NCBI RefSeq assembly: GCF_011492945.1
Contig: NZ_CP045119.1
Span: 868,001-932,000, forward strand
Direction of reading: 5' to 3'
DNA length: 64,000 nucleotides
Origin: Rubrobacter tropicus
GTDB lineage: Bacteria; Actinomycetota; Rubrobacteria; Rubrobacterales; Rubrobacteraceae
Shown one piece after another: positions 1 to 7,406 of this stretch (position 1 is the stretch's first letter; the number at the start of each line of letters is the position of its first letter). A model generated the notes under the pieces. That model did not search any database and had not been told where the DNA came from. It worked only from the letters and a program-made list of their open reading frames with translations. The position numbers and the translations under genes were made by a program.

Positions 1-91
1 GAGGTCTCCCGACCAGGCCTAGAGAGGTTCCCCCTGATACCGCGCGGTCCGCTCCACCAGCGCCGCGCCTACGCAGTTGGGCCTCTTTGGA

Positions 92-219
92 AGGCTGTCA
101 GCTTTCAGCCATCAGCTTTCAGCAAGGACAAAAAAGCTGACCGCTGAAAGCGTAGGCGAAGCCGGAGCGGGCCGATAGCTGACCGCGCGGATTGCGGTGG
201 CATTGAGCCACCGCAATCC
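92..219 (+). repeat. Intergenic heptad-word repeat, long form, copy A1
   Basis: TCAGC occurs at 98, 105, 112 and 119, exactly every 7 bp. An A-rich spacer follows, then GCTGA at 136 and 143, and GCCGA/GCTGA at 171 and 178. The element ends in a perfect 13-bp hairpin (arms 189-201 and 207-219, loop ATTGA) just past the stop of the NlpC-like gene. Three more copies lie in the window in the same orientation. The hairpin could serve as a terminator for the minus-strand gene, but no T-run follows. Confidence 0.75.
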
Positions 220-222
220 ACT

Positions 223-726
223 TTAGCGCACAGGCATCCTCTTCGCCCCGCGGTAACCATTTTGGAAGCGCATCTGCGTCTCGACCACCCTGCCGAAGTA
301 GCCCGAGGCATGCACGAAGTACCCGCTACCGGAGTAGACGCCGACGGTGTCGAGGTAGCCGTTCTTGTCGGCGTCGAAGAAGACCGCGTCGCCGGGCCGT
401 AGGTCGGCACTCGCGATGCGCTTGCCGTACTTCCATTGCCGGCGCACGTCGTCCGGCAGGACGACGCCGAAGCGCGCGTAGACCACGCGCGTCAGGCAGG
501 GGGTGTCTATGGTCGCCGCCGACGCCCGGCAGCGGCGGTTCCGGTAGTCGTGCGGCCTGCCCAGGTATTCGCGGGCCTCCCGCACCACGTCGCCGCCCGA
601 CGCCCTCGCGGCCGTTGTCGCCGCGTCGGGGCTCTCCTCCCCCCTGGCCGCGCCCGCCGCCAGGGCAAGCCCGACCAGGATCGCCGCCACCATTGCTGCC
701 AGGCCCCTGGGCACCGCTGATCCCAT
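223..726 (-). CDS. NlpC/P60-like secreted protein, probable cell-wall protein
   Basis: 167 residues. I start at the ATG at 726 because a purine-rich GGGAGGGCGGAAGG precedes it and residues 8-28 then form a signal peptide or anchor (AAMVAAILVGLALAAGA). A longer frame upstream encodes nothing recognisable. The rest resembles the NlpC/P60 fold: C77 sits where the nucleophile Cys is expected (TPCLTRVVYARFG), followed by LRPGDAVFFD and VGVYSGSGYFVHA. Family members cleave peptidoglycan stem peptides outside the membrane. The residue expected to be the catalytic His is T127 here, so activity is doubtful. Family confidence is moderate. Confidence 0.7.
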   Translation of the reverse strand: MGSAVPRGLAAMVAAILVGLALAAGAARGEESPDAATTAARASGGDVVREAREYLGRPHDYRNRRCRASAATIDTPCLTRVVYARFGVVLPDDVRRQWKYGKRIASADLRPGDAVFFDADKNGYLDTVGVYSGSGYFVHASGYFGRVVETQMRFQNGYRGAKRMPVR

Positions 727-1339
727 CCTTCCGCCCTCCCCGCTTCGTGGCCACCAAACCGAACAACGCGTCGGGAACCGACACGCGAGGATTCTGACAG
801 CCCTGGTACGCCACTGCAACAGCCAAACGGCCAAACCTTCTGGCCGTTCGGCCAGGAATTCCACCTTCACACCCTTACTGCCAGCCACGCGGCACGCAGG
901 TATCACGGGGTTCGTGTTGTGACGGCGGTATGCAGAAATATCGAGCCCATGGCGAACGGGCCACGAGTTGCAGAGGTTTTGAGGCATAGAGGTTTCGAGG
1001 GGTGCGTCACGAAACAAGAGCCCCGACCCTCCGCCCCTAAAAGCCTTCAGAGCCTCAAGACCTTAAAGCCTAACGAACCTCCGGGTTCGGTCCTTATGCA
1101 ACCCACTATGAGAATAAGACCATGGCATCCGCGGCGGTTTTCGCTGGTCGATCCGACCCGGTTTTCCGATGCCTTCGTGCCTTGACTGGGATCAGTCGGT
1201 CGGCCCGGGCGACGGGTGATCTGTAGCCGGAACCCTGGCCGGACCCGAGGGCCGGCGTACATCCGCCTGCTCTCCGGCAGGACCTTGAGCCTGCAACGGG
1301 CGCAAGATACACGTCGGGAAGCGACGAACCCCGTCCACG
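727..1339. other. Intergenic spacer without a supported gene
   Basis: About 610 bases. Both strands carry only short frames without good starts or recognisable products. The one structured stretch is the GAGG/CCTC word array at 973-1081, listed separately. Confidence 0.6.
973..1081 (+). repeat. Intergenic word array, GAGG/CCTC dialect (C3)
   Basis: GAGG occurs at 973, 981, 989 and 997, exactly every 8 bp. About 45 bp later come CCTT, CCTC, CCTT, CCTA and CCTC at 1044, 1053, 1061, 1069 and 1078, every 8-9 bp. Same word on the left, reverse complement on the right: the architecture of the TCAGC and CAGG arrays elsewhere in the window, with another word. Confidence 0.6.
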
Positions 1340-1762
1340 TTACTCGTCCTTTAGCCGCAAGTAATCGTCTACCCTGAACTTGAAGGATTTCTCGCGACGG
1401 TTCCCGCGCGCGTCTTCGACCACGAGGAATATCCGGGGACGGCCCTCGTATCCAGCCTCTTTGAGGTCCTTCGCGAGCGCCTTGGCGCGCGTGTGGAACC
1501 GGGAAGACTCCCCGGGCGTCAGGATGAAGGGCAGGGCGTGATCCCCGCCGAAAGGTCCCTCGTAGACTGGTCCCGGCTCTCCTTTCGCAGACACGTAGAC
1601 ACTGACGATCTCGACCTCTTCTTTACCGGCGTTGGTCACCCCAAAGAAGACGTGCAGGGGGGAGATGTCGCCTCCCGGGCCGGCGAAGGCACCGAGGGAC
1701 TGCGAGAGCCGCAGGTTTGGGCCGTCCCTTCTCCCGATCACGCGTCTAGCCCAACCAGCCAC
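1340..1762 (-). CDS. Hypothetical protein, paralogue of the upstream membrane protein
   Basis: 140 residues from a GTG start. No known domain recognised. Residues 35-135 read like a beta-sandwich: VFFGVTNAGKEEVEIVSV, a central LPFILTPGESSRFHT, and a C-terminal EDARGNRREKSF. The same order (ITNEG, VPGNGVGYRF, TDRLGNAYRRSF) occurs in the gene directly upstream on the same strand, so the two are probably duplicates. This copy lacks the N-terminal membrane helix of its neighbour, so it may be cytoplasmic or a shortened copy. Only 57 bp separate the two, which suggests co-transcription. Confidence 0.6.
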   Translation of the reverse strand: MAGWARRVIGRRDGPNLRLSQSLGAFAGPGGDISPLHVFFGVTNAGKEEVEIVSVYVSAKGEPGPVYEGPFGGDHALPFILTPGESSRFHTRAKALAKDLKEAGYEGRPRIFLVVEDARGNRREKSFKFRVDDYLRLKDE

Positions 1763-1819
1763 GGGAACAGCATATGACAGCGGGGCGAGAGACGCGAGCC
1801 CGCGCGACGCTGTCCTACG

Positions 1820-2488
1820 CTATTCCGTTCCCTGATCCGGCCCCTCATGGTAGGCCCAGAGGTCGGTGTTTACCCGGAAAGAACGCCGGTAGGCGTTGCC
1901 CAGCCTGTCGGTCGCCTCCAGCGAGAGCCTGACGTTGCCCGCGTGGCCTTCTTTCTCCAGCGTGTTCGCCAGGCGGGTCAGGGAGAACCTGTACCCGACG
2001 CCGTTGCCCGGGACGAGCTCCACGGGAAAGCCCTCGGCCGCGTCGGAACCAGCCACGTTGGCGGCGTCCCTGGCGAGGTTTTGGGGCAGCGTCCTCTTCT
2101 GGACGGGATCGAGCACCATACGCCGCCCGAACGGCTCCCTCTCGCGGAACACGAGCCTGACGGCGCTGATCCAGGCCACCCTCTCGCCCTCGTTGGTTAT
2201 GGAGAACCGCACCACCGCGGAGCCCCGCGGGTACTCCACGCCGTGCTCCCTGAGAAAGTCCCCGAGCCGCATGTAAAGCCCCTCCTGGGTCTCGTCGTGC
2301 ATCTGCGGGGCGGGGGGGCCCCCGGAGGGACTCCCACCCGGCACGCCGACCCGGTACTCGTAGCGAACCCTGACCTTGAGCCTCGGCCTCCGGTCTCGCC
2401 TCTGCAGGTAGAGGTTGAGCAACGAGAGCACGAACGCCAGCACCGAGACCACGACGGGCCCCACCTCTGCCAGATCCCCACCCCTCAA
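1820..2488 (-). CDS. Hypothetical membrane-anchored protein with C-terminal beta domain
   Basis: 222 residues from a TTG start; GGGAGG lies about 10 bases upstream. One hydrophobic helix at residues 8-27 (VGPVVVSVLAFVLSLLNLYL) is followed by a basic stretch QRRDRRPRLK, giving a likely short N-terminus outside and the rest inside, though topology is uncertain. The C-terminal half (VRFSITNEGERVAWISAVRL through RLGNAYRRSF) matches the pattern of the downstream paralogue. No catalytic motif is visible. A perfect palindrome at 2559-2580 lies 71 bp upstream and may be its operator. Confidence 0.65.
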   Translation of the reverse strand: MRGGDLAEVGPVVVSVLAFVLSLLNLYLQRRDRRPRLKVRVRYEYRVGVPGGSPSGGPPAPQMHDETQEGLYMRLGDFLREHGVEYPRGSAVVRFSITNEGERVAWISAVRLVFREREPFGRRMVLDPVQKRTLPQNLARDAANVAGSDAAEGFPVELVPGNGVGYRFSLTRLANTLEKEGHAGNVRLSLEATDRLGNAYRRSFRVNTDLWAYHEGPDQGTE

Positions 2489-2558
2489 ACTTCCAACCCT
2501 CCCGCGTCGTCCCTCTCGCCTTCGTCATCGCACGCACTACCGGCTTCTGTCGCACTCT

Positions 2559-2580
2559 ACTACAAACATTAGTTTGTAGT
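2559..2580. promoter_or_regulatory. Perfect 22-bp palindrome, candidate operator
   Basis: ACTACAAAC, ATTA, GTTTGTAGT: 9-bp arms with a 4-bp centre. The TACA/TGTA half-sites recall BlaI/MecI-type operators. It lies between the start of the membrane gene (2488, minus) and the end of the aminotransferase gene (2627). No T-run flanks it, which argues against a terminator. Confidence 0.45.
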
Positions 2581-2626
2581 CTACGTCGAGACCGGGCTGT
2601 GGGGGATGGGAAGCGGGTACCGGGGG

Positions 2627-3805
2627 CTACCGGGCCGTCCGGGCCAGGACCTCGTTCATGCGGTCGAGGGCGCGGGAGATGTTCTCGCGGGAGTTGGCAT
2701 AGGAGAGGCGGAGGTGGCCCTCGCCGTGGCGGCCGAAGGCGGTGCCCGAGAGGCAGGCGACCCCGGCCTCGTTCAGGAGCAGGTCGGCGAGGTCCGCGGC
2801 GGGGTGGCCCGTGGCAGAGATCTTCGGGAACGCGTAGAAGGCGCCCTGGGGGGAGATGCACTCGACGCCCGGCAGGTCGTTGAGGCCGGCCACGATCAGG
2901 TCTCTGCGCCCGCGGAATTCTTCTAGCATCCTGTCTACGCCGTCCTGGGGGCCGTGGAGGGCGGCGAGGCCCGCGTGCTGGGTGGCGGCGGCCGTGCAGG
3001 AGTTGGAGTTGACCTGGAGCTTCGTCACCTGTTCTGCGAGGGGTTCCGGCATCACGCCGTAGCCGAGGCGCCAGCCGGTCATCGCGTAGGTCTTGGAGAA
3101 GCCGTCGAGGACGATGGTCCGTTGGTCGGGGCCGAAGCCGGGTTCCGAGGCGATGCTGGCGAAGGAGCCGGAGTAGAGGAGGCGGGCGTAGATCTCATCG
3201 CTCAAAACGGTGACTTCCGGGTATTCTCGCAGTATCTCCGCGATGCCCGCGATATCTTCGGCGGTGAAGACGCCGCCGGTCGGGTTGGCGGGGGAGTTGA
3301 GGATCACGAGCCTCGTCTTCCCGCTCAAGCCCGCCCCGAACTCGTCGAGGTCGAACCTGAACCCGTTCTCCTGGCGCAGGGGGACGAAGACGGGGGTACC
3401 GCCGACGAAGTCCACCATGCTCTCGTAGATGGGGAAGGCGGGGTTGGGCATCAGGACCTCGTCGCCCCTCTCGACGAGCGCCAGGATCGCGAAGAACATG
3501 ATCGGCTTTCCGCCTGGCGTGACGACGACCTGGGCCGGATCCACGCTTATGCCCCTGCTCCTCGCGACGTCGGCGGCGATCGCCTCGCGCAGCTCGGGGA
3601 TGCCGGCGGTCGGGGTGTAGTGGGTCTCGCCCGAGCGGAGCGCCCGGCAGCCGGCCTCGACGATGTGCCCGGCCGTGTCGAAGTCCGGCTCCCCGATCTC
3701 GAGGTGGATTATGTCGCGACCCTGCGCCTCGAGCGCCTTCGCCTTAGCCAGGACGGAGAACGCCGTCTCCGTCCCGAGGCGCCCCATACGACCCGCCAGC
3801 TTCAC
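2627..3805 (-). CDS. PLP-dependent class I/II aminotransferase (aspartate aminotransferase type)
   Basis: 392 residues. The GTG at 3805 is chosen because AAAGGGAGGG precedes it and the family N-terminus (LAGRMGRLGTETAF) begins there; the frame extends further upstream without homology. Fold type I marks are all present: IGEPDFDT near 37-44, HYTPTAGIPELR for the substrate loop, NSPANPTGG near 170, DEIYARLLY near 203, and the Schiff-base lysine K238 in FSKTYAMTGWRLGY. The reaction is amino-group transfer between an amino acid and a 2-oxoacid in the cytoplasm. The exact donor (Asp, Ala or an aromatic) cannot be told. Divergent from the HAD phosphatase gene. Confidence 0.92.
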   Translation of the reverse strand: MKLAGRMGRLGTETAFSVLAKAKALEAQGRDIIHLEIGEPDFDTAGHIVEAGCRALRSGETHYTPTAGIPELREAIAADVARSRGISVDPAQVVVTPGGKPIMFFAILALVERGDEVLMPNPAFPIYESMVDFVGGTPVFVPLRQENGFRFDLDEFGAGLSGKTRLVILNSPANPTGGVFTAEDIAGIAEILREYPEVTVLSDEIYARLLYSGSFASIASEPGFGPDQRTIVLDGFSKTYAMTGWRLGYGVMPEPLAEQVTKLQVNSNSCTAAATQHAGLAALHGPQDGVDRMLEEFRGRRDLIVAGLNDLPGVECISPQGAFYAFPKISATGHPAADLADLLLNEAGVACLSGTAFGRHGEGHLRLSYANSRENISRALDRMNEVLARTAR

Positions 3806-3926
3806 AAGACCCTCCCTTTTTCGGACCGGACCTCCCGCATTACACCACGGGTCGGACGCGGTATCATCGGGACGCTCTTGGTGGCCGGGGAAACGCCCCG
3901 GGGTCACGGTTTTCGAGGGGAGATCT

Positions 3927-4766
3927 TTGGTCGCGGAAAGGAACGACGGGCTGCGCTTCGACCTCGCGGCCTTCGACCTGGACGGCACGTTACTGCGCAG
4001 GGACCTCGAGATAACGGACCGCGCCGTTGCGGCCCTGAACGGCCTGCGGGAACGGGGGGTGCGCCTGGTCATCGCGACGGGCCGGCGCTACGAGTCCGCT
4101 GTCGAGCACGCGAGGAGGCTTGGTTTCGGCGGGGAAGATCCCGTCGTCTGCTACGGCGGCTCCATGGTCAGGCGGATGGGCGGGGAGACGCTCCTGCACC
4201 GGACGCTACCCAAGCCTCTGGGCCTTGAGGCCCTGGAATGGGCCGCGGAGCGCGGACTGCACGCCCGCGTCCTCGTGGACGGACGCGTCATTACCTCCCG
4301 GGACAGCCCGGCCGCCGTGCGGTTCATGCGGCGTTTCGAGGAGCCCGGCGGCGTCGTGGTCGATTCCCCGTCCGAATGGCTCGCCAACGGCGGAGAAGAG
4401 CCGACGAAGCTCGTGATCGTGGACCATCCCGACGACGTCGAGGGTTGGCTGAAAGAGGCCCAGGACGCGTTCCGGGGCAGGCTCTTCGTGACCCGCAGCC
4501 TGCCGCACTACGTCGAGGTCGGGGGTATCGAAGGAACGAAGTCGAGGGCGCTCGGGTTCCTCTGCGAGCGGTGGGGGATAGACCGGGAGCGCGTGCTCGC
4601 CTTCGGGGACGCGGACAACGACGTGGACATGCTCCGCTTCGCCGGCTGCGGCGTCGCCGTCGGCCCGATGACAGACGGGGTGCGCGAGGCCGCCGACGAG
4701 GTGGTCCCGAACGTGGACGAGGACGGGGTTGCCCGCTTCGTCGAAAGACTCTTGAGGAGCGCCTGA
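3927..4766 (+). CDS. HAD-superfamily hydrolase, Cof type (class IIB)
   Basis: 279 residues. The TTG at 3927 is preceded by GAGGGGAG with about 5 bases spacing, and the catalytic motif then falls near the N-terminus. Motif I is FDLDGTLL (D17 nucleophile, D19 acid/base), motif II is VIATGR, motif III the lysine of GTKSRAL, motif IV GDADNDVDM. The cap between motifs II and III is the size expected for Cof/YidA-like phosphatases. These dephosphorylate sugar phosphates, FMN or similar metabolites; the substrate is unknown. The stop directly abuts the ATG of the DNA glycosylase gene, so the two are very likely one transcript. Confidence 0.88.
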   Translation: MVAERNDGLRFDLAAFDLDGTLLRRDLEITDRAVAALNGLRERGVRLVIATGRRYESAVEHARRLGFGGEDPVVCYGGSMVRRMGGETLLHRTLPKPLGLEALEWAAERGLHARVLVDGRVITSRDSPAAVRFMRRFEEPGGVVVDSPSEWLANGGEEPTKLVIVDHPDDVEGWLKEAQDAFRGRLFVTRSLPHYVEVGGIEGTKSRALGFLCERWGIDRERVLAFGDADNDVDMLRFAGCGVAVGPMTDGVREAADEVVPNVDEDGVARFVERLLRSA

Positions 4767-5582
4767 ATGCCCGAGCTACCCGAGACCACCGTGATCTCCC
4801 AGGACGTCGCCGCGCTCGCCGCCGGGCGCGAGGTGCTGCGGGCCGCGGTCTTCCGGCCCGACGTGACCAACGTGGAGATGGAGGAGTTCCCGCGCAGGCT
4901 CGTCGGGCGCCAGCTGTTCGGGACCGGCAGGCGGGGCAAGATCATAGTCCTCGACTTCGGCGACGTCGTCGGCATAATCCACCTCGTCATCTCGGGCCGC
5001 GTCCTCCGCCTCCCCGAGTGGCGGGAACCCGATAGGATGAACACGGCCGTCCTCGAATTCGAGGGAGGCCCGGTCCTCGCCTTCACCCGCCTCTGGCTCG
5101 GCTACTTCGACCTCTACGAGCCGGGCGAAGAAGAGAACCACCCCCTGATCTCGCGCCTCGGCCCCGACCCGTTCTCAGAAGACTTCACCGTCGAATACCT
5201 GACGAAGGCCTTCGAGAGAAAAGCGAACATAAAAGGTCTCCTCCTCGACCAGTCCGTGATCGCCGGCCTGGGCAACATCTACGTGGACGAGGTTCTCTTC
5301 GCCGCCGGCGTCCACCCGACCCGGAGGGCAAACACCCTGACTGCCGAAGAGACCCAAAAAGTCCACGCCGCCACCCGCGACATCCTCCGCCGCGCCATAG
5401 ACCTCCGCGGCACCACCTTCGACTCCTACCACGACGCCTTCGGCGAGACGGGCAAATACCAGCACCAACTCCAGGTCTTTACACGGGCCGGCGAGCCTTG
5501 TCCGCGGTGCGGCACCACCGTCGGCAAGAGCCGCGTCGCGGGTAGAGGGACGTATGCGTGCCCGACCTGCCAGCCCGTGTAG
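4767..5582 (+). CDS. Formamidopyrimidine-DNA glycosylase family protein (MutM/Nei)
   Basis: 271 residues. It starts MPELPE, where processing exposes P2 as the Schiff-base nucleophile and E3 is the catalytic acid. K58 in GRRGKI is the conserved DNA-binding lysine. The helix-two-turn-helix is LDQSVIAGLGNIYVDEVLF near 155-175. A C-terminal zinc finger has C245, C248, C265 and C268, with R260 in GRGTYAC as the finger arginine. Family enzymes excise oxidised bases and nick the abasic site in base-excision repair. Whether this is a true 8-oxoG enzyme or another Fpg/Nei branch is open: the usual HLGMSGRL segment reads HLVISGRVL. Coupled to the HAD gene upstream. Confidence 0.9.
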   Translation: MPELPETTVISQDVAALAAGREVLRAAVFRPDVTNVEMEEFPRRLVGRQLFGTGRRGKIIVLDFGDVVGIIHLVISGRVLRLPEWREPDRMNTAVLEFEGGPVLAFTRLWLGYFDLYEPGEEENHPLISRLGPDPFSEDFTVEYLTKAFERKANIKGLLLDQSVIAGLGNIYVDEVLFAAGVHPTRRANTLTAEETQKVHAATRDILRRAIDLRGTTFDSYHDAFGETGKYQHQLQVFTRAGEPCPRCGTTVGKSRVAGRGTYACPTCQPV

Positions 5583-5880
5583 CACGCTCCGGCTTCGCCT
5601 CCGCTTTCAGCCCGGCGCCTGCAGCGCCTTTCAGCACGCTCCGGCTTCGCCTCCGGTCGCTCTCAGCACGCCGCCTGACGGCGGCTTTCGGCTTCTTTAG
5701 TGGGGGGCGTGGTCCGCAGCGTCGGACGTAACCCCTCGAAACGGCGCGGCTGGAACTAGCCATTGCGGGCGGGCGCCGGTTCGCCCCAAGAGGTACCTGC
5801 TGAAAGCCACCGAAGGAGGCGTGCTGAAAGCTTAGGCGAAGCCGGAGCGTGCTGAAAGGCGCGAAGCCCGAGCGCGCTAG
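5583..5880. repeat. Intergenic TCAGC/GCTGA word element (B1)
   Basis: About 295 bp without a gene. The left arm has three TCAGC words, each followed by GC-rich mini-hairpin sequence such as CCGGCTTCGCC. A central unique part follows, then three GCTGA words on the right with the matching AGGCGAAGCCGGAGCG. The arms can pair into one large interrupted hairpin. It ends at the stop codon of the lipoprotein gene. Confidence 0.65.
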
Positions 5881-6443
5881 CTGGTCGCTTCTATGAGATC
5901 CGGGTTCTCGTCGGCGAGGGTTCTGGCTTCTTCGTATGCCTGCTCGGCCCTCTCGTAATCGTTGCCCACCTGTTCTAGGAGGTCGAGGGCTTCCTGGCGG
6001 TTGTTTTCGAGGGCCGGGTCTTCCTGGAGCAGGGTGTAGAACTCTATCTCGCGGTCTTCGGCGGAGATCTGGGCCTCCATGGCGTCCGAGAGGGTGCTCG
6101 CGTAGCGCTTTACGGCCGGGTCGACGTCGAGGTCGTTCACTTCGCTTAGGGAGGCGTTCGCCTCTTGAAGCCTTGAGCGGGCCTCTTCCATGGCGTCCCT
6201 GGCTTCCGTTATGCGGTCTTGCTGGGCTGAGGGGTCGTTGCCGGCTTCGATCTCGCTCTTCACGTCCGCGTAGGTGTCGCGGGCCTCGCCGAAGGACCTG
6301 TTGTGCTCGGAGATCGCCGCGTTCGCTTCGACGATGGCCTGGTCGGCCTGCTCGCCGGGGCTCTCGCCGAAGAGGCCGGAGCAGCCGGCGAAAAGGAAAG
6401 CGGAGAGCAAGATCACAACGAACAGCGCCTGACGGTTTATCAT
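5877..6443 (-). CDS. Helical lipoprotein of unknown function
   Basis: 188 residues. A Sec lipoprotein signal is clear: MINRQALFVVILLSAFLFAGC with lipobox LFAGC, so the protein should sit on the outer face of the membrane. The remainder is rich in Ala, Glu, Asp and Arg, strongly helical and coiled-coil-like, with no Trp and no catalytic motif. An alternative ATG three codons upstream (6452) would share the bases CATG with the start of the divergent gene; neither start has a clear ribosome-binding site. A role as an extracytoplasmic adaptor is only a guess. Confidence 0.75.
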   Translation of the reverse strand: MINRQALFVVILLSAFLFAGCSGLFGESPGEQADQAIVEANAAISEHNRSFGEARDTYADVKSEIEAGNDPSAQQDRITEARDAMEEARSRLQEANASLSEVNDLDVDPAVKRYASTLSDAMEAQISAEDREIEFYTLLQEDPALENNRQEALDLLEQVGNDYERAEQAYEEARTLADENPDLIEATS

Positions 6444-6450
6444 GTAGGGC

Positions 6451-6873
6451 ATGAGCGAGGGAAGTCTACCGCCTTTCGGTATATCAAGGCCAGGGTCTTT
6501 TCCGGGTCTGGTCAAGCGCGCGCTCGGCCGCTTCTTCGGGAAGCCCCGCCACGCGGAGATCCCGGCGTCCGACCCGGCGCTGGGCACGCGGGCGGCTTCC
6601 GTCGTGCGCCGTCACGCCGACGAACGCGCCACGCTTCTGGAGCGGGCGGAGAGGCTCCTTGGGAAAGCTCTCCGGCTCGAGGAGGCCGGGACGCCCAGCG
6701 AGAGCGCCGGCAACCGCGCCGAGCGGGCGTGGAGAGAGGTCGAGGAAGGCCTCGCCGCGTTGCGCGCCTCTTTTGTCGCGTCCGAGGGCGCCGAGGGCGC
6801 CGAGGCCTTCGACCGGGAGCTTGGCAGGAGGTACCCGGCGCTCGGGCTCAAGATGCACGGCCTGAACGCCTGA
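6451..6873 (+). CDS. Hypothetical protein, helical
   Basis: 140 residues from the ATG at 6451. No family recognised. The N-terminus is Pro/Gly-rich and basic; residues 45-125 are probably helical (RRHADERATLLERAERLLGK, WREVEEGLAALRAS). No membrane segment and no cysteine. Start-to-start distance to the divergent lipoprotein gene is only about 7 bp, leaving no room for two separate promoters, so the true start may be further in. Codon usage is like that of its neighbours, which supports coding, but the call rests on the open frame alone. Confidence 0.5.
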   Translation: MSEGSLPPFGISRPGSFPGLVKRALGRFFGKPRHAEIPASDPALGTRAASVVRRHADERATLLERAERLLGKALRLEEAGTPSESAGNRAERAWREVEEGLAALRASFVASEGAEGAEAFDRELGRRYPALGLKMHGLNA

Positions 6874-6888
6874 CGGTTACCGCTCTCT

Positions 6889-7341
6889 TTAGTCCCCCGT
6901 GATGGACCCGTAGGCCTGCTTGGCGAAGTTGCGGGCCGAGGGGCCCGTCTTCGGGTTCAGGAACAGGAAGGCCACGCCCGCGACGAGTAGGAGAAAGAGG
7001 AAGCCGCGCCCGCCGCCGCCCTGCTTGACCCTTTGTCCGCGCACCCGCTTGGTCCCTTCCTGGGCGGCGCCCGCGGCGGCCTCGACCTGCTTGCGCAGCT
7101 TGTCGTCGTCCCAGAGCCTGCCGACGATCTCCGTCGGGTCCTCGCCCGAGAGCTCGTCGAGGATAGTCCGCGCCGACTCTATGAAGACGCGGATGTTGTC
7201 CCTGAGGTCGTCGTCGTAGAGCAACCTCTCGGCCACCGGCCTCGCCCCGGCGTAGGCCGCCGACAACGCGGCCGCCGGGATGAACGAGTTGCCCTGGGCC
7301 TGCTCTTTTAGCTTCTCTGCCCGGCTCTTCCTGCCAAACAC
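6889..7341 (-). CDS. Hypothetical protein with C-terminal membrane helix
   Basis: 150 residues. The first 95 are polar and probably helical (FGRKSRAEKLKEQAQ, LYDDDLRDNIRVFIESARTI, LWDDDKLRKQVEAAAG). A Gly/Arg-rich linker leads to one hydrophobic helix at about 113-129 (GFLFLLLVAGVAFLFL) and a short tail. This suggests a tail-anchored-like protein with a cytoplasmic helical domain. Function unknown. It lies downstream of ileS on the same strand side but converges with the preceding plus-strand gene. Confidence 0.65.
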   Translation of the reverse strand: MFGRKSRAEKLKEQAQGNSFIPAAALSAAYAGARPVAERLLYDDDLRDNIRVFIESARTILDELSGEDPTEIVGRLWDDDKLRKQVEAAAGAAQEGTKRVRGQRVKQGGGGRGFLFLLLVAGVAFLFLNPKTGPSARNFAKQAYGSITGD

Positions 7342-7406
7342 GCGATACCTCCTGCGCCTGATCCTGACCTCTACGAAGACTACATCATACCCGTTTGCCC
7401 TGACCT

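Noticed and set aside
19-95. Minus-strand coding-like tail ending at TAG near 19 (ALVERTARYQGEPL)
   Set aside because: Too short, without start, and separated from any gene by the A1 repeat; the family is not recognisable.
5583-5880. Word elements considered as an insertion sequence or MITE
   Set aside because: No target-site duplication and no transposase fragment seen, and the inverted arms are made of short words, not one terminal repeat.
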